A stretch of DNA of 64,000 bases from Bacteroidia bacterium (lineage in GTDB: Bacteria > Bacteroidota > Bacteroidia > UKL13-3): the NCBI GenBank assembly GCA_025454875.1, contig JALONP010000007.1, positions 28,733 to 92,732 on the forward strand. The letters are read 5' to 3'. The notes below the pieces were generated by a model. It did no database searches. It saw only the letters and a program-made list of their open reading frames with translations, and had not been told where the DNA came from. Shown piece after piece: positions 9,754 through 19,608 of this stretch. Position 1 is the stretch's first letter, and each line of letters opens with the position of its first letter. The position numbers and the translations under genes were made by a program.

Positions 9754-11997
9754 ATGAAATCAACAATGAACAACCGACTAAAACGACCAATTGGGGTGTT
9801 GATTGCGCTTGTTTTGGGGCTTATTTCCCAATTAGCCAACGCCCAAAATCCGTGCGACTTGGACTTTATATATGCCAAACAAGGAACACAATTGTATGTT
9901 CAAAACACAACAGACAATCCGCTTTTTATCTCCTATTATTTATGGGATTTTGGAGATGGATCTCCAGCGCGATACCAAAACCCTCATGAATCACTTGAGC
10001 ATGTATATGCTGCACCGGGCACATACAATGTTTGTTTAACGGATAGCTTTTGCCCAGGAAGCATGGTTTGTAAACTTGTGACTATTGACACAACAGCGGC
10101 TATTGTTCCTGGAATAAAAGACACATTAATCGGAGATGGTTTGTATACATTTAATCCAGAAGGAATTGACTCTGCGGCTATCCAATTTATTTATTGGGAT
10201 TTCGGAGATGGTTTCTATGCATATGAATATTCACCAACACATGGTTATGAATATTCAGGGTTATTCACCGTGTGTTTAGCGGTGATTGACACACAAAACA
10301 ACTTGAGCCAAAATTGCAAAGAGCTTGATGTGGTTGTTTTAAACAATTGTAGAGCACAGTTTTCGACCCGCACCATCAATGGGGCCGTTCAATTTGACAA
10401 TTTTAGCTATGGGCTTGATAGTGCCACCGTTTTTGAATGGGATTTTGGAGATGGAAACTCGAGTACAGAGAAAAGCCCTCTTCATGCTTATGCAACACCA
10501 GGTTTGTATGAGGTAAAGTTAATAGTAAGGGGTGTTTGTGTTGACAGTATTACGCAGCACGTAATTGCACCAGATACTACAAACTGTTACTTCACATTTA
10601 CATCTACAATTAATAACCAACGCGTACGATTTGATATAGTAAATAACGACACAACATTGTTACCGGGTAATCAATACCACTTTGATTTTGGAGATGGAAA
10701 TTTTGCCGGATCTTACGGGAATCCTGTTGAAAACATTTACCATGATACAGGAGCATATGTTGTGTGCGTGAGCATGTTTGCTCCAAGCTGCGGGTCCTTT
10801 ATTTACCGTTGTGATACAATTCGAATTACTTCTCTTGTTCCGATATGCAAAGCAGATTTCGATGTTTACCCTTGGGACTATTATGCCAATGTGGTGAACA
10901 AATCGCAAGTATTTGGAACTCAAAACCAATATGAAGTGAGCATTAACTGGGGAGATGGTTATACAATGCCATTTACCCAAGATAGTATTGGATACACCCA
11001 TGAATATGATAGCGCTGGTTTTTATCCAATTACTCTAACCGTAATGAGTATAGCAGGTTGCAGCGATTCGATTACAAAAATCGTAGGTGTTGGACCTAAG
11101 TATACGCTTTCAGGAAATGTATCTGCTGGAGGGTCAGCAGCTCCGTATGTATCCGTTTATATTTATGCTTTTGAACCGATTTCTGGACAGCTAAGCTTGT
11201 ATGGGGCAACCTCAACAAATGACTCAGGGTTTTATGAAATTAACCTTCCAATAGGTTATTATTTGGTGCAAGCCGACTTTTTGTTTGACCCAACACAAAC
11301 AGGTTTTTACCTGCCAACCTATTACCAAAACAAACTCAATTGGGATTTAGCGGATCTTATCACCTTAACAAGCGACCGTTCAAGTATTAATATTGATTTG
11401 ATACCTTACTCATATTATGGTTCAGGCTACGGAACAGTATCAGGAATGGTTATGTTTGGAGAAGGCAACAAAAGCCAAAATGGGCCAATTACACCAGGAA
11501 CACCAGCGGATAAAATGTTGATTTATTTGTTAGATGGACTAGGAAACCCAGTAGCTTATACACATACTCACAATGATGGATCGTTCAATTTTGGATACTT
11601 ACCTGAAGGAAATTACCAATTGTGGGCAGAGATGGCTGGCAAAGTAACAGAGCCAGCTTTGGTATCGATATCTGAAACCAACAATACCGTAAATGATGTT
11701 AGAATTGTGATTGGGCAAAACAGAATAACTACAAGTGTTGCTCAGCGGATGGCATCGAATACCTTATCGTATTCCTTGTATCCGAATCCTGGAACCGACA
11801 AGGTATTTTTGGAGGCTGAAGGATTGGATAGGGCTATGGTTTATGATATTATGGGAAAAGAAATTACCAATTTACAGCAAACGGTTAGCGCAAACGCGAT
11901 TATGCTTGATATCGCATCGTTGAAGGCAGGGGTATACTTAGTACAGGTTGTTGGTAAACAAGGACAAACAAGCACCACACGGTTAATGAAACAATAA
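9754..11997 (+). CDS. PKD-repeat surface protein with T9SS type A sorting domain
   Basis: A 747-residue secreted protein. It has a signal peptide ending near LANAQ and about five PKD-type repeats, each with a WDFGDG or WGDG core (about residues 65, 148, 227, 308 and 403). These are followed by two carboxypeptidase-regulatory-like beta-sandwich segments (starting YTLSGNVS and GTVSGMVM). The T9SS C-terminal domain starts at SYSLYPNPGTDKVFLEA and ends GVYLVQVVGKQG..LMKQ. It should be exported by Sec, then moved to the surface by the type IX system. It begins 24 bases after the barrel gene and is probably in the ECF operon, which ends at the strong terminator downstream. Confidence 0.88.
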   Translation: MKSTMNNRLKRPIGVLIALVLGLISQLANAQNPCDLDFIYAKQGTQLYVQNTTDNPLFISYYLWDFGDGSPARYQNPHESLEHVYAAPGTYNVCLTDSFCPGSMVCKLVTIDTTAAIVPGIKDTLIGDGLYTFNPEGIDSAAIQFIYWDFGDGFYAYEYSPTHGYEYSGLFTVCLAVIDTQNNLSQNCKELDVVVLNNCRAQFSTRTINGAVQFDNFSYGLDSATVFEWDFGDGNSSTEKSPLHAYATPGLYEVKLIVRGVCVDSITQHVIAPDTTNCYFTFTSTINNQRVRFDIVNNDTTLLPGNQYHFDFGDGNFAGSYGNPVENIYHDTGAYVVCVSMFAPSCGSFIYRCDTIRITSLVPICKADFDVYPWDYYANVVNKSQVFGTQNQYEVSINWGDGYTMPFTQDSIGYTHEYDSAGFYPITLTVMSIAGCSDSITKIVGVGPKYTLSGNVSAGGSAAPYVSVYIYAFEPISGQLSLYGATSTNDSGFYEINLPIGYYLVQADFLFDPTQTGFYLPTYYQNKLNWDLADLITLTSDRSSINIDLIPYSYYGSGYGTVSGMVMFGEGNKSQNGPITPGTPADKMLIYLLDGLGNPVAYTHTHNDGSFNFGYLPEGNYQLWAEMAGKVTEPALVSISETNNTVNDVRIVIGQNRITTSVAQRMASNTLSYSLYPNPGTDKVFLEAEGLDRAMVYDIMGKEITNLQQTVSANAIMLDIASLKAGVYLVQVVGKQGQTSTTRLMKQ

Positions 11998-12025
11998 TTA
12001 TTAGGCCAATAGTTAGGTTTCGCAT

Positions 12026-12055
12026 GCGGCCGCGGGTTTACCCGCGGCCGCTTTT
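12026..12055 (+). terminator. strong intrinsic terminator after the PKD gene
   Basis: An 11-bp perfect GC-only stem (12026-12036 with 12041-12051) with a TTTA loop, followed by TTTTT from 12052. It lies 28 bases after the PKD gene stop and closes the sigma-factor operon. The stem is strikingly GC-rich for this AT-rich genome. Confidence 0.9.
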
Positions 12056-12107
12056 TGTTTAATAATTAACCAAATACAAAACAGATGATTTAGTATATTC
12101 GAACCTT

Positions 12108-15100
12108 GTGAATTTAGGTGTTCAAGAATACAGTAAGCTTATAAATAGGCTTGACGACTTTATTCGGAAATATTACGTTAACCGAATGATTAAGGGCGGA
12201 ATTTACCTTATCATCACATGTTTGTTTTTGTTTTTGGCTTTAAGTATAGCTGAGTATTTTGGAAGATACAGCCCTACTATTAGAGCGGGCCTCTTTTTTA
12301 CATTCATTGGAACTACGCTTTTTTTATTGGTATATTGGGTAGTACTGCCGTTGGCACAATTATCAAAAATTGGAAAGCAAATCACGCATGAACAAGCATC
12401 GGCCATTATTGGAGAACACTTTACAGAGGTAGCAGATAAGCTTTTGAATGTACTTCAACTAAAACAACTAGGCACAAACCAAAATGAGCTTTTGGATGCA
12501 GCTATTGCACAAAAAGCAAAACAGCTTGAACCCATCCCTTTTGTAGCAGCATTAAAGCGTCATCATACGATTCGTTTTATGAGGTGGTTGCTTTTTCCAG
12601 TTGGCGTTTATGTGTTTATATATTTGGTAGCACCAGGAATGATTACTGACGCAGGCGAGCGGGTTATTAATTACCAAGAAAACTATAAGCCAAAGGCCCC
12701 CTTTACATTTATTATCAAGAACAAAACACTAACAGTAGAACAATTTGCTGACTACGAATTGCTTTTGGAAACAAAAGGAGAGACGCTTCCAAATGAGGTG
12801 TATGTAGAGTCAAGCGAAGGAAGGTTTAAAATGGTTAAAAAGGACAAGCAAACATTTGCTTTTTTATTTACCAATGTTTCAAAAAGCACCTCATTCATTC
12901 TAAGTGCATCAGGGTTTGAGTCGGACAAATATTTGCTTAAAACCATTGCGAAACCGCTATTGGTTTCTTTTACGGCCCAGCTTAACTATCCCCCTTATAC
13001 TCAAAAGGTGCCTGAAAAAATTCAAAACCCTGGTGATTTAACGATTCCGCAAGGAACAATAGTTAAGTGGGAGTTTGATACCAAACAGGCAAACCAACTG
13101 ATGGTTATTTCTGGAAAGCAAAAAATTGAGGGATTGTTATTGCGTGAAGGTGTTTTTTCTGCAACAAAGAGGGCCATGGCAACCGGACCTTATTGGATTA
13201 GGCTTGCAAATTTGGAGCAAGACCTTAATGATTCGGTCCAGTTTCAAATGTGGGTTGTACCTGACGCGTATCCACAGATTACAGTTGATGAAAAGAGGGA
13301 TTCAGCGCAGCAACAGGTTGCGTTTATGGTTGGCGATGTTGCTGACGACTATGGCGTAACGCGATTGGCTTTTTATTACCAAGTAAGAGGAGAAGGAGCA
13401 AAGCAGCCCCAACCAAGGGTTATTCAATGGATAGATATTCCAACTAAAAGTAAAGCACACCGTTTTTACCACCAGCTAAATGTATCGCAACTTCAACTCA
13501 AGCCAGGAGATGTTTTAACATACTATTTTGAGGTATGGGATAACGATGGGGTTAACGGAACCAAATCGACCAAAACGCAAATACGCGAATGGAAAATGGA
13601 GTCGTTGGCAGAACTTGAAACTAAGCAAAACCAAGGAAGTACAAGGCTTAAAGAGAAAATGCAAGAGGCGCTTAACCAAGCAACAAATTTGCAAAAAGAA
13701 TTAAGGTTGCTTGAAAGAGATATGGTGGATAAAAAAGAATTGAGTTGGGAGGAAAAAAAGAAACTTGAAAAGCTTTTGGAAAAGCAAAAACAACTTGCCA
13801 AACAACTTGCTGAAATTAAACAAGAAAACGAACAATTAAACAAGCAGGAAGAATCGATACGCAAACAAGAGCAACAGTTGCTTGAGAAACAACAACAGCT
13901 AGAAAAGATGTTCAATGAGTTGATGGACGAAGAAATGAAAAAACTAATTCGAGAGATGGAGAAATTATTGCAACAGCAACAAAAAGATCAGCTCAAGCAA
14001 GAGTTGGATAAACTTCAGCTAAATAATAAAGACGTGGAGAAGGAGTTGGATCGAATGTTGGAACAATACAAAAAGCTTGAAGTTGAAAAGAAGCTTGATC
14101 AGGTTACCCAAAAGTTAGAAGAGTTAGCAAACAAGCAAGAGGAGTTAAGCAACAAAACCAGAGAAACCCCAAAGGAAAATAATATTAGCAAAGAGGAACA
14201 AAAAAAGGAGTTGCTAAGTGAACAACAAAAACTTACAAATGAGTTTAAAGAAATTAATGAACAACTCGACAAATTAGAGCAAGAGAACAAAAACCTTGAA
14301 GATCCATCATCAATAGAAGAAACAGACGAGCTCGAAAAAGAAATTGAGCAACAGCAACAGGAGAGCGAACAAGAACTGAACAAAGGCCAGCAAAAAAAAG
14401 CTGGAGAAAAGCAGCAGAAAGCAGCAGACCAAATGAAAAAAATGAGTCAGCAACTGAAGCAAAAACAAGCCGAGCAAGAACAGGAAGAGTTTGAGCTTGA
14501 TGCGCAAGCCTTGCGTGAAATTTTGGAGAATACCATACAACTCTCAAAAGACCAAGAATTGTTAATGGACCGAATGAAATCCATCAATGGATACAACCCA
14601 CAGTTTGTTGAAGCAGCTCAAGAACAACAAAAAATAAAGGACAACGCAAGAATTATTGAAGACAGTCTTCAAGCACTAAGTAAAAGGGTGGTAGAGATTA
14701 GCGCCTTTGTAAACCGAGAGGTTTCCAAGATGAACGACAATCTCGAAAAAAGTGTAAGTGGGTATGGAAGCCGCAATTTTTGGGAAATCAGAACACGGCA
14801 GCAATCTACCATGATGCACGCAAATAATTTAGCAGTGATGTTGAGTGATTTGTTAAAACAAATGCAAGATAAAATGAATGGAGAAGGGGAGTCGAGCGGA
14901 AAGTCAGGAAAACCACAAAAAGGAGGAAAAGGGAAAGGAGGCAAAGGCTCATCAAAAGGAAAATCGATGAGTGAGCTTAAAAAGGCACAAGAAGAACTTA
15001 ACAAGCAATTAAGAGAAGGCCTAAACAAACAACAACAGCCAAATGGAAAAGAGCCGGGTGGAGAAGGCAAACCCCAACCTGGAAAAGGAGGACAAATGGG

Positions 15101-15542
15101 CTCGGAGGAGTTTGCTAAATTGGCAGCTCAACAACAAGCTATTCGTCAACAGATGCAAATGCTGATGCAGCAGCTTGGAAGCAAAGAAAAGGAAGGGTTA
15201 GGTGGCCAAAAGCAATTACAAGAAATGCAGCGTTTAATGGAGCAAACCGAAAAGGAGCTTTATAACAAAAAGCTTAGTTCAGAACTGTTAATGCGCCAAC
15301 AAGATATTTTAACCAGAATGCTAGAGTCAGAAAAGGCCGAACGAAAACAAGAGCAAGACCAGAAACGGGAGGCTGAACAGGCAAAGCAGATTCCACCCCC
15401 AAACCCGCCCTCTTTTGATTATTATTTGAAACAAAAGCAAAAAGAGCAAGAGCTTTTGGAAACCATTCCAATCGAATTGCAACCCTATTATAAAGATAAG
15501 GCCAAGGAGTATTTTAATAAGATTGGAACAAAAGCCGATTAA
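12108..15542 (+). CDS. DUF4175 family large coiled-coil membrane protein
   Basis: A 1144-residue protein. Two N-terminal membrane helices (about residues 28-52 and 57-83) and a third near 158-180 are followed by a beta-rich part (about 200-490). A very long Gln/Glu/Lys coiled coil covers about 500-860, then come a Gly/Lys-rich hinge (about 925-970) and a second Gln-rich helical part. The layout matches DUF4175 proteins of Bacteroidota, whose function is not established. The GTG at 12108 is used as start; the ATG at 12186 would remove upstream helix-forming residues. Several long minus-strand frames inside it are by-products of its Gln/Lys-rich codons. Confidence 0.83.
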   Translation: MNLGVQEYSKLINRLDDFIRKYYVNRMIKGGIYLIITCLFLFLALSIAEYFGRYSPTIRAGLFFTFIGTTLFLLVYWVVLPLAQLSKIGKQITHEQASAIIGEHFTEVADKLLNVLQLKQLGTNQNELLDAAIAQKAKQLEPIPFVAALKRHHTIRFMRWLLFPVGVYVFIYLVAPGMITDAGERVINYQENYKPKAPFTFIIKNKTLTVEQFADYELLLETKGETLPNEVYVESSEGRFKMVKKDKQTFAFLFTNVSKSTSFILSASGFESDKYLLKTIAKPLLVSFTAQLNYPPYTQKVPEKIQNPGDLTIPQGTIVKWEFDTKQANQLMVISGKQKIEGLLLREGVFSATKRAMATGPYWIRLANLEQDLNDSVQFQMWVVPDAYPQITVDEKRDSAQQQVAFMVGDVADDYGVTRLAFYYQVRGEGAKQPQPRVIQWIDIPTKSKAHRFYHQLNVSQLQLKPGDVLTYYFEVWDNDGVNGTKSTKTQIREWKMESLAELETKQNQGSTRLKEKMQEALNQATNLQKELRLLERDMVDKKELSWEEKKKLEKLLEKQKQLAKQLAEIKQENEQLNKQEESIRKQEQQLLEKQQQLEKMFNELMDEEMKKLIREMEKLLQQQQKDQLKQELDKLQLNNKDVEKELDRMLEQYKKLEVEKKLDQVTQKLEELANKQEELSNKTRETPKENNISKEEQKKELLSEQQKLTNEFKEINEQLDKLEQENKNLEDPSSIEETDELEKEIEQQQQESEQELNKGQQKKAGEKQQKAADQMKKMSQQLKQKQAEQEQEEFELDAQALREILENTIQLSKDQELLMDRMKSINGYNPQFVEAAQEQQKIKDNARIIEDSLQALSKRVVEISAFVNREVSKMNDNLEKSVSGYGSRNFWEIRTRQQSTMMHANNLAVMLSDLLKQMQDKMNGEGESSGKSGKPQKGGKGKGGKGSSKGKSMSELKKAQEELNKQLREGLNKQQQPNGKEPGGEGKPQPGKGGQMGSEEFAKLAAQQQAIRQQMQMLMQQLGSKEKEGLGGQKQLQEMQRLMEQTEKELYNKKLSSELLMRQQDILTRMLESEKAERKQEQDQKREAEQAKQIPPPNPPSFDYYLKQKQKEQELLETIPIELQPYYKDKAKEYFNKIGTKAD

Positions 15543-15772
15543 TAACAATTTAATGAATAGTTGCCTTTCACAGGGATAACTCTTATTGGTTAAAAATACT
15601 TAATGATTCGTTATTGTAAAAACAAGGCTGTTTAACTAACGACTATTATCCTTAAAAGGCTAAAGTCATCATAGATAATGAATTAAAAAACCACTTCGTA
15701 GAAATGGTATTTGAGGGTGTATTGTAGCTCAAAGGATTTGGGGAGGCTCCCCGATGCAAAATAGCTAAAACA

Positions 15773-15797
15773 AAAAAGCAGCTAATTGCTGCTTTTT
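15773..15797. terminator. bidirectional terminator between DUF4175 gene and tRNA-Phe
   Basis: GCAGC/GCTGC stem flanked by A and T runs (AAAAA before, TTTTT after). It can terminate the minus-strand tRNA transcript, which ends 10 bases away, and rightward transcripts from the DUF4175 gene. Confidence 0.7.
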
Positions 15798-15806
15798 GTA
15801 AAGAAG

Positions 15807-15879
15807 TGGTATGGGAGGGAATCGAACCCCCGACACAAGGATTTTCAGTCCTTTGCTCTACCAACTGAGCTACCGTACC
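15807..15879 (-). tRNA. tRNA-Phe (GAA)
   Basis: The minus strand folds as a full cloverleaf of 73 bases. The D arm is GCTC/GAGC, the anticodon stem AAGGA/TCCTT has loop CTGAAAA (anticodon GAA), and the T arm GGGGG/CCCTC has loop TTCGATT. The discriminator is A; CCA is not encoded, as is common in this phylum. The acceptor stem GGTACGG pairs with CCATACC except for a C-A mismatch at position 5:68. The terminator follows 10 bases downstream. Confidence 0.95.
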
Positions 15880-16013
15880 ATTTGTTTGTTGGGGATGCAA
15901 AAGTATGATTTTTCACAAACGATGCAAATCATTTTAAAAAATTCTAATTTCTGTTATCCAAATTGGTGAGCCATTAAAAAGTATTAATATTGTGAATACA
16001 CTTGATAAATAAG

Positions 16014-17321
16014 ATGATTTCACAATTGTTGTTCCTATTGGTTGCGGCTGTGGCCGTATACTTATTTGCCAAAAATTTGGGCAAAATTCGCAGAAACATA
16101 CTTTTAGGTAAGGATGTTAACCTATCAGATAACAAGCCAGAACGATGGAAAACTATGCTCAAAGTTGCATTTGGGCAAACAAAAATGGCAGCGCGGCCAG
16201 TGCCATTTGTTTTGCACTTTTTTGTTTATGTAGGTTTTGTGTTAATCAATATTGAGGTTCTTGAAATTTTGATTGATGGCGTTTTTGGAACGCACCGTGT
16301 ACTCTCTTTTCTTGGCCCCGTTTACAATGCTGCAATCGGCTTTTTTGAAGTACTCGCTTTTGCGGTATTGGTTGCTTGTGTGGTGTTTTTATGCCGCAGG
16401 TATGTGGTTAAAGTCGCGCGTTTCCAAAGTGCCGAGTTGCAAGGATTTCCGAACAAAGACGCAGCTACAATTTTGTTTGTAGAAATCGTATTAATGGCCG
16501 CATTGCTCAAAATGAATGCAGCAGATCAGTTGTTGCAAGCCCGCGGGGCAGAACATTATATCAATGCTGGAAGCTTTCCGATTAGCAGCTGGTTGGTTGT
16601 TCCTTTTATTAGTTCTTTGAGTGACGGGGCGTTAATCATGCTAGAAAGAGCGGCTTGGTGGTTTCATATATTGGGCATCTTTGCTTTTATGAACTACTTG
16701 CCTTTCAGCAAGCATTTTCACATCATCATGGCATTTCCAAATACTTTTTACAGCAACCTTAAACCTAAGGGAGACTTGAACAATATGACGAGCGTAACAC
16801 AAGAGGCTAAGTTAATGCTTGATCCAGGTGCCGTAACTCCCGAAGGATATACGCCACCTACGAGTTTTGGGGTAAAAGACATACAAGATCTTACTTGGAA
16901 AAACTTAATGGACGCATATACTTGCACCGAATGTGGAAGATGCACCAGCAGCTGCCCACAAAATATTACGGGAAAGCTCTTATCACCGCGAAAAATTGTA
17001 ATGGATGTACGTGACAGGTTGGAAGAGGTTGGAAAAAATATTGATGCAAACAATGGAATTTTTGTTGAAGACGGGAAGAACCTACACAGCTATATCAGTG
17101 AAGCAGAATTATGGGCTTGTAATACCTGTAACGCTTGCGTTGAAGCATGCCCTGTGAATATTAATCCGATGGAAGTAATTGTAGAAATGCGCAGGTATAA
17201 GGTGATGGAACAATCATCAGCACCAAGTTCGTTGAATAATATGTTTAACAACCTTGAGAACAACCAAGCGCCTTGGCAGTTTAGCCCAATGGATAGGGCT
17301 AATTGGACACAGGAGGTGTAA
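16014..17321 (+). CDS. (Fe-S)-binding membrane oxidoreductase subunit, heterodisulfide-reductase-like
   Basis: A 435-residue protein with about five membrane helices in the first 230 residues, followed by a cytoplasmic domain with two 4Fe-4S motifs, CTECGRCTSSCP (about residue 304) and CNTCNACVEACP (about residue 370). This matches the HdrC/GlpC-like, NarI-like fusions common in Bacteroidota. It should pass electrons between a membrane pool and a soluble partner. The usual partner, a CCG-domain protein, normally follows directly; here it lies at 27909-28697, about 10.6 kb away. The ATG at 16014 is preferred over the TTG at 16002. It abuts the downstream lipoprotein gene with no gap. Confidence 0.88.
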   Translation: MISQLLFLLVAAVAVYLFAKNLGKIRRNILLGKDVNLSDNKPERWKTMLKVAFGQTKMAARPVPFVLHFFVYVGFVLINIEVLEILIDGVFGTHRVLSFLGPVYNAAIGFFEVLAFAVLVACVVFLCRRYVVKVARFQSAELQGFPNKDAATILFVEIVLMAALLKMNAADQLLQARGAEHYINAGSFPISSWLVVPFISSLSDGALIMLERAAWWFHILGIFAFMNYLPFSKHFHIIMAFPNTFYSNLKPKGDLNNMTSVTQEAKLMLDPGAVTPEGYTPPTSFGVKDIQDLTWKNLMDAYTCTECGRCTSSCPQNITGKLLSPRKIVMDVRDRLEEVGKNIDANNGIFVEDGKNLHSYISEAELWACNTCNACVEACPVNINPMEVIVEMRRYKVMEQSSAPSSLNNMFNNLENNQAPWQFSPMDRANWTQEV

Positions 17322-17837
17322 ATGAAGTTGGTTAACCGCCTATACATCATTACTATTTTAGCAACAATAACTGGATGCGGTTGTTATTCCACCTGTGATT
17401 GTTTTGACGAGAACGATGCAAGTATTTCGATAAAATTAAACACAGATACTACAACCACTAATTATTGGAGGCAATCAGATCTTATAGGAGTAACATTAAT
17501 CGAAGTAGACTCTGCGAAGAATACACAAAAAGCAATAGATTTTATTGACGATACAGGTAAAGCAAGCCATTTTAAAGGAATGGCCTTAACAATACCTAAC
17601 AGTAAGGGCTTGGATTCAGAAAACGAGTATGTAAACCCATTGGTATACAAAATTGAAAAGGATTCTATAAAGCTGAGCGTTAAAATCAGCAATATCAAAA
17701 CGAAAGGTGCTTTATCAAAGAGCATGTGTTGCAAATGTTATTCGAACGAATACATTGAGTTCAGTATTAATGGTTCTTTAAAAAGACTTTCCGGAGTTGA
17801 TGGTTTTGGTGTTTCTTACACGATTGTGAGACCGTAA
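17322..17837 (+). CDS. lipoprotein of unknown function
   Basis: A 171-residue protein with signal peptide and lipobox ITGC (Cys about residue 19). The mature part starts with a Cys-rich GCYSTCDCF segment and has a later MCCKCYS segment, so disulfides or metal binding are possible. The remainder looks beta-rich. No family is recognised. Its ATG directly follows the Fe-S gene stop, the place normally taken by the CCG-domain partner gene. Confidence 0.7.
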   Translation: MKLVNRLYIITILATITGCGCYSTCDCFDENDASISIKLNTDTTTTNYWRQSDLIGVTLIEVDSAKNTQKAIDFIDDTGKASHFKGMALTIPNSKGLDSENEYVNPLVYKIEKDSIKLSVKISNIKTKGALSKSMCCKCYSNEYIEFSINGSLKRLSGVDGFGVSYTIVRP

Positions 17838-17904
17838 AAGGTTTGCACCATAACCAATTATTAAAATAGCAGACTTGTTATGGTGCAATTTTAAAATGGG
17901 CTGG

Positions 17905-18921
17905 CTAAGGTTGTATAACCAATTTGTATATAGAAGATTCAATTACTATATAATATACTCCATTTCCAAATTCAGATAATGCAATTTCTTCTTCATTGCT
18001 TTCTGCAATGGAAGATTGAACCAATACTCCTAATGTATTGTAGAGTTCATACTTTTTGCTTTTAGCATTTTTTATAACACAAAAGGAAGATGCAGGATTG
18101 GGAAAAACGGTTATTGCCCGTTGTTGTATGGTTTCGTCAATGGCAGTTTTGATACCACATACTTTTGTTAGGGTATCAATCTGCTTCGCAATAAAATCTG
18201 TGGCTCTATCTCGGTCGCCATCTCTATACACCCGAATACAACTTGGGGCTCCGTTGTGGCAACCACTCCAAAACGAAGGGAGATTATTTTTTGAGTAAAG
18301 AGAGTCTGGTATCGGAAAACTGTAACTTGAAAAACCATCTCCGGGCAAACCAATAAGATACCAGCGCCCATCATCACATTTGTGTAGTTGAAAATAATGT
18401 GCAATTAAACTTTCGAACCACATTGTCCATGTTTCACCACCATCAAACGACCGAATTAAAGAAGAAGTGTAGTATCCATCAAACAATACAAATAAGCTGT
18501 CGTTTAACAACTGCATTTGGTTGATGCTTTTTCTTTCGGAAGCGTTAAAGTAAGAAGAATCAATTGTCCAGGTAGTTCCTGCATCGAGGGTTTTATATAA
18601 ATACGTTTGCCCACCTATGTACATCCGACCAACTAAAACGTAACCCTTTTGTTCATTAACAAAATCTACATCACGTATATAATAGGTTGTATCTCCAATA
18701 ATTGTAAAGTCTTTGATAGGGATGATTGAGCTTGTGTTTTGCTTATACAACACCCTTTTACCCGCAATATAAGTGGCGTTTGCGCTTATGGGATAAAAGG
18801 TCGAGTCTCTAAAGAAATAATCTCGTTGTGCAGAAGTGTTTTTACAAAAGCAAAAGGTTAGCAACAGAATGAGTAAACCCCATCGTTTTTGAAAGTAATG
18901 GAAACAAGCAGTGTTATTCAT
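17905..18921 (-). CDS. secreted BNR-like protein with T9SS sorting domain
   Basis: A 338-residue protein with a signal peptide ending near NTSAQ. The middle has sialidase/BNR-like repeats: TYLYKTLDAGTTWTIDSS and LIRSFDGGETWTMWF are typical Asp-box motifs, found in photosystem-II-stability-factor-like propellers. The C-terminal sorting domain begins ITVFPNPASSFCVIKN and ends IESSIYKLVIQP. It probably ends up on the cell surface through T9SS. Its start overlaps by 4 bases the stop of the upstream lipoprotein gene, so the two are translationally coupled. Confidence 0.82.
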   Translation of the reverse strand: MNNTACFHYFQKRWGLLILLLTFCFCKNTSAQRDYFFRDSTFYPISANATYIAGKRVLYKQNTSSIIPIKDFTIIGDTTYYIRDVDFVNEQKGYVLVGRMYIGGQTYLYKTLDAGTTWTIDSSYFNASERKSINQMQLLNDSLFVLFDGYYTSSLIRSFDGGETWTMWFESLIAHYFQLHKCDDGRWYLIGLPGDGFSSYSFPIPDSLYSKNNLPSFWSGCHNGAPSCIRVYRDGDRDRATDFIAKQIDTLTKVCGIKTAIDETIQQRAITVFPNPASSFCVIKNAKSKKYELYNTLGVLVQSSIAESNEEEIALSEFGNGVYYIVIESSIYKLVIQP

Positions 18922-19526
18922 TCTAAAAACAGATTATCGGCATTTATATAAATAATGTTCACTTGGTTTTGTCCACGGCTTTGTGCATTTCTGTTTACTT
19001 CTTTTAAAAACCGTTTGGTTTGTCTTTTCATGAACTTGGTCCAAAAGACCAACACCATTGGTTTTGAAGCATTTGCATATGTTTTTTCGTTCGCTGGCTG
19101 GATACAATTTTTGATATCATATAAGGAGATAGCACTATCTATTGGTGCTTGTTCACGTGGTGGAAACACATCCATATTGCCATTGCGGTTCCATTTTAAA
19201 TTGGGAAAACCACCGGCATAACAATTGATTTGAAAAGAAACCGGATAACTGCTGTTCGTAAAATAAAGGGCTTGGAGCGGTTGGGCATGGTTATTTTTTT
19301 GTGCATCTGATTGAATTCCTCGCAACGTATTTTTGTAACATCCTGTATCAAGGATAAAAGACGACCCGTTCGGAATTCCCCATTTTTGGGCAAGGGCATT
19401 TATTTCTTGTGGGGTGATGGGTTTTGGGTTTCGTATGCCAACAACTCCATAATAGATTGATGAGCATGATTGCAGCAACGCAATCGGTATAACCAAAAAA
19501 GCAAAACGAAAGGTTATATTCATCAA
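18918..19526 (-). CDS. lipoprotein with possible thioredoxin-like C-terminus
   Basis: A 202-residue lipoprotein with lipobox LQSC (Cys about residue 21). The C-terminal part (about residues 150-200) reads like a thioredoxin-like beta-alpha-beta segment: PMVLVFWTKFMKRQTKRFL, then VNIIYINAD. The usual CxxC is absent, so a redox role is unlikely if the fold is right. The middle resembles nothing I recognise. It overlaps the BNR/T9SS gene by 4 bases, and the pair probably forms one transcript. Confidence 0.65.
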   Translation of the reverse strand: MMNITFRFAFLVIPIALLQSCSSIYYGVVGIRNPKPITPQEINALAQKWGIPNGSSFILDTGCYKNTLRGIQSDAQKNNHAQPLQALYFTNSSYPVSFQINCYAGGFPNLKWNRNGNMDVFPPREQAPIDSAISLYDIKNCIQPANEKTYANASKPMVLVFWTKFMKRQTKRFLKEVNRNAQSRGQNQVNIIYINADNLFLE

Positions 19527-19608
19527 ACTAAGGTAGCCAAATTTATCTATAAATAAGAAGTTGCACCCAAGTTTGAAACTAATGCTAGGGTTGATTGAGT
19601 GTTTGTTA

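Noticed and set aside
14881..15100. Gly/Lys-rich repeat in DUF4175, considered as a possible nucleic-acid-binding or histone-like domain
   Set aside because: It is a low-complexity hinge within a continuous protein; no other feature supports a separate domain.
13523..15548. Several minus-strand, Ser/Cys/Leu-rich hydrophobic ORFs inside the DUF4175 gene
   Set aside because: They are the complement of the Gln/Lys/Glu-rich coiled-coil codons; no independent signals and the plus-strand gene is clear.
15652..15900. Minus-strand ORF with a VAQLVEQRTENPCVGGSIP-type sequence
   Set aside because: It is the well-known conceptual translation of a tRNA gene; the tRNA-Phe occupies 15807-15879.
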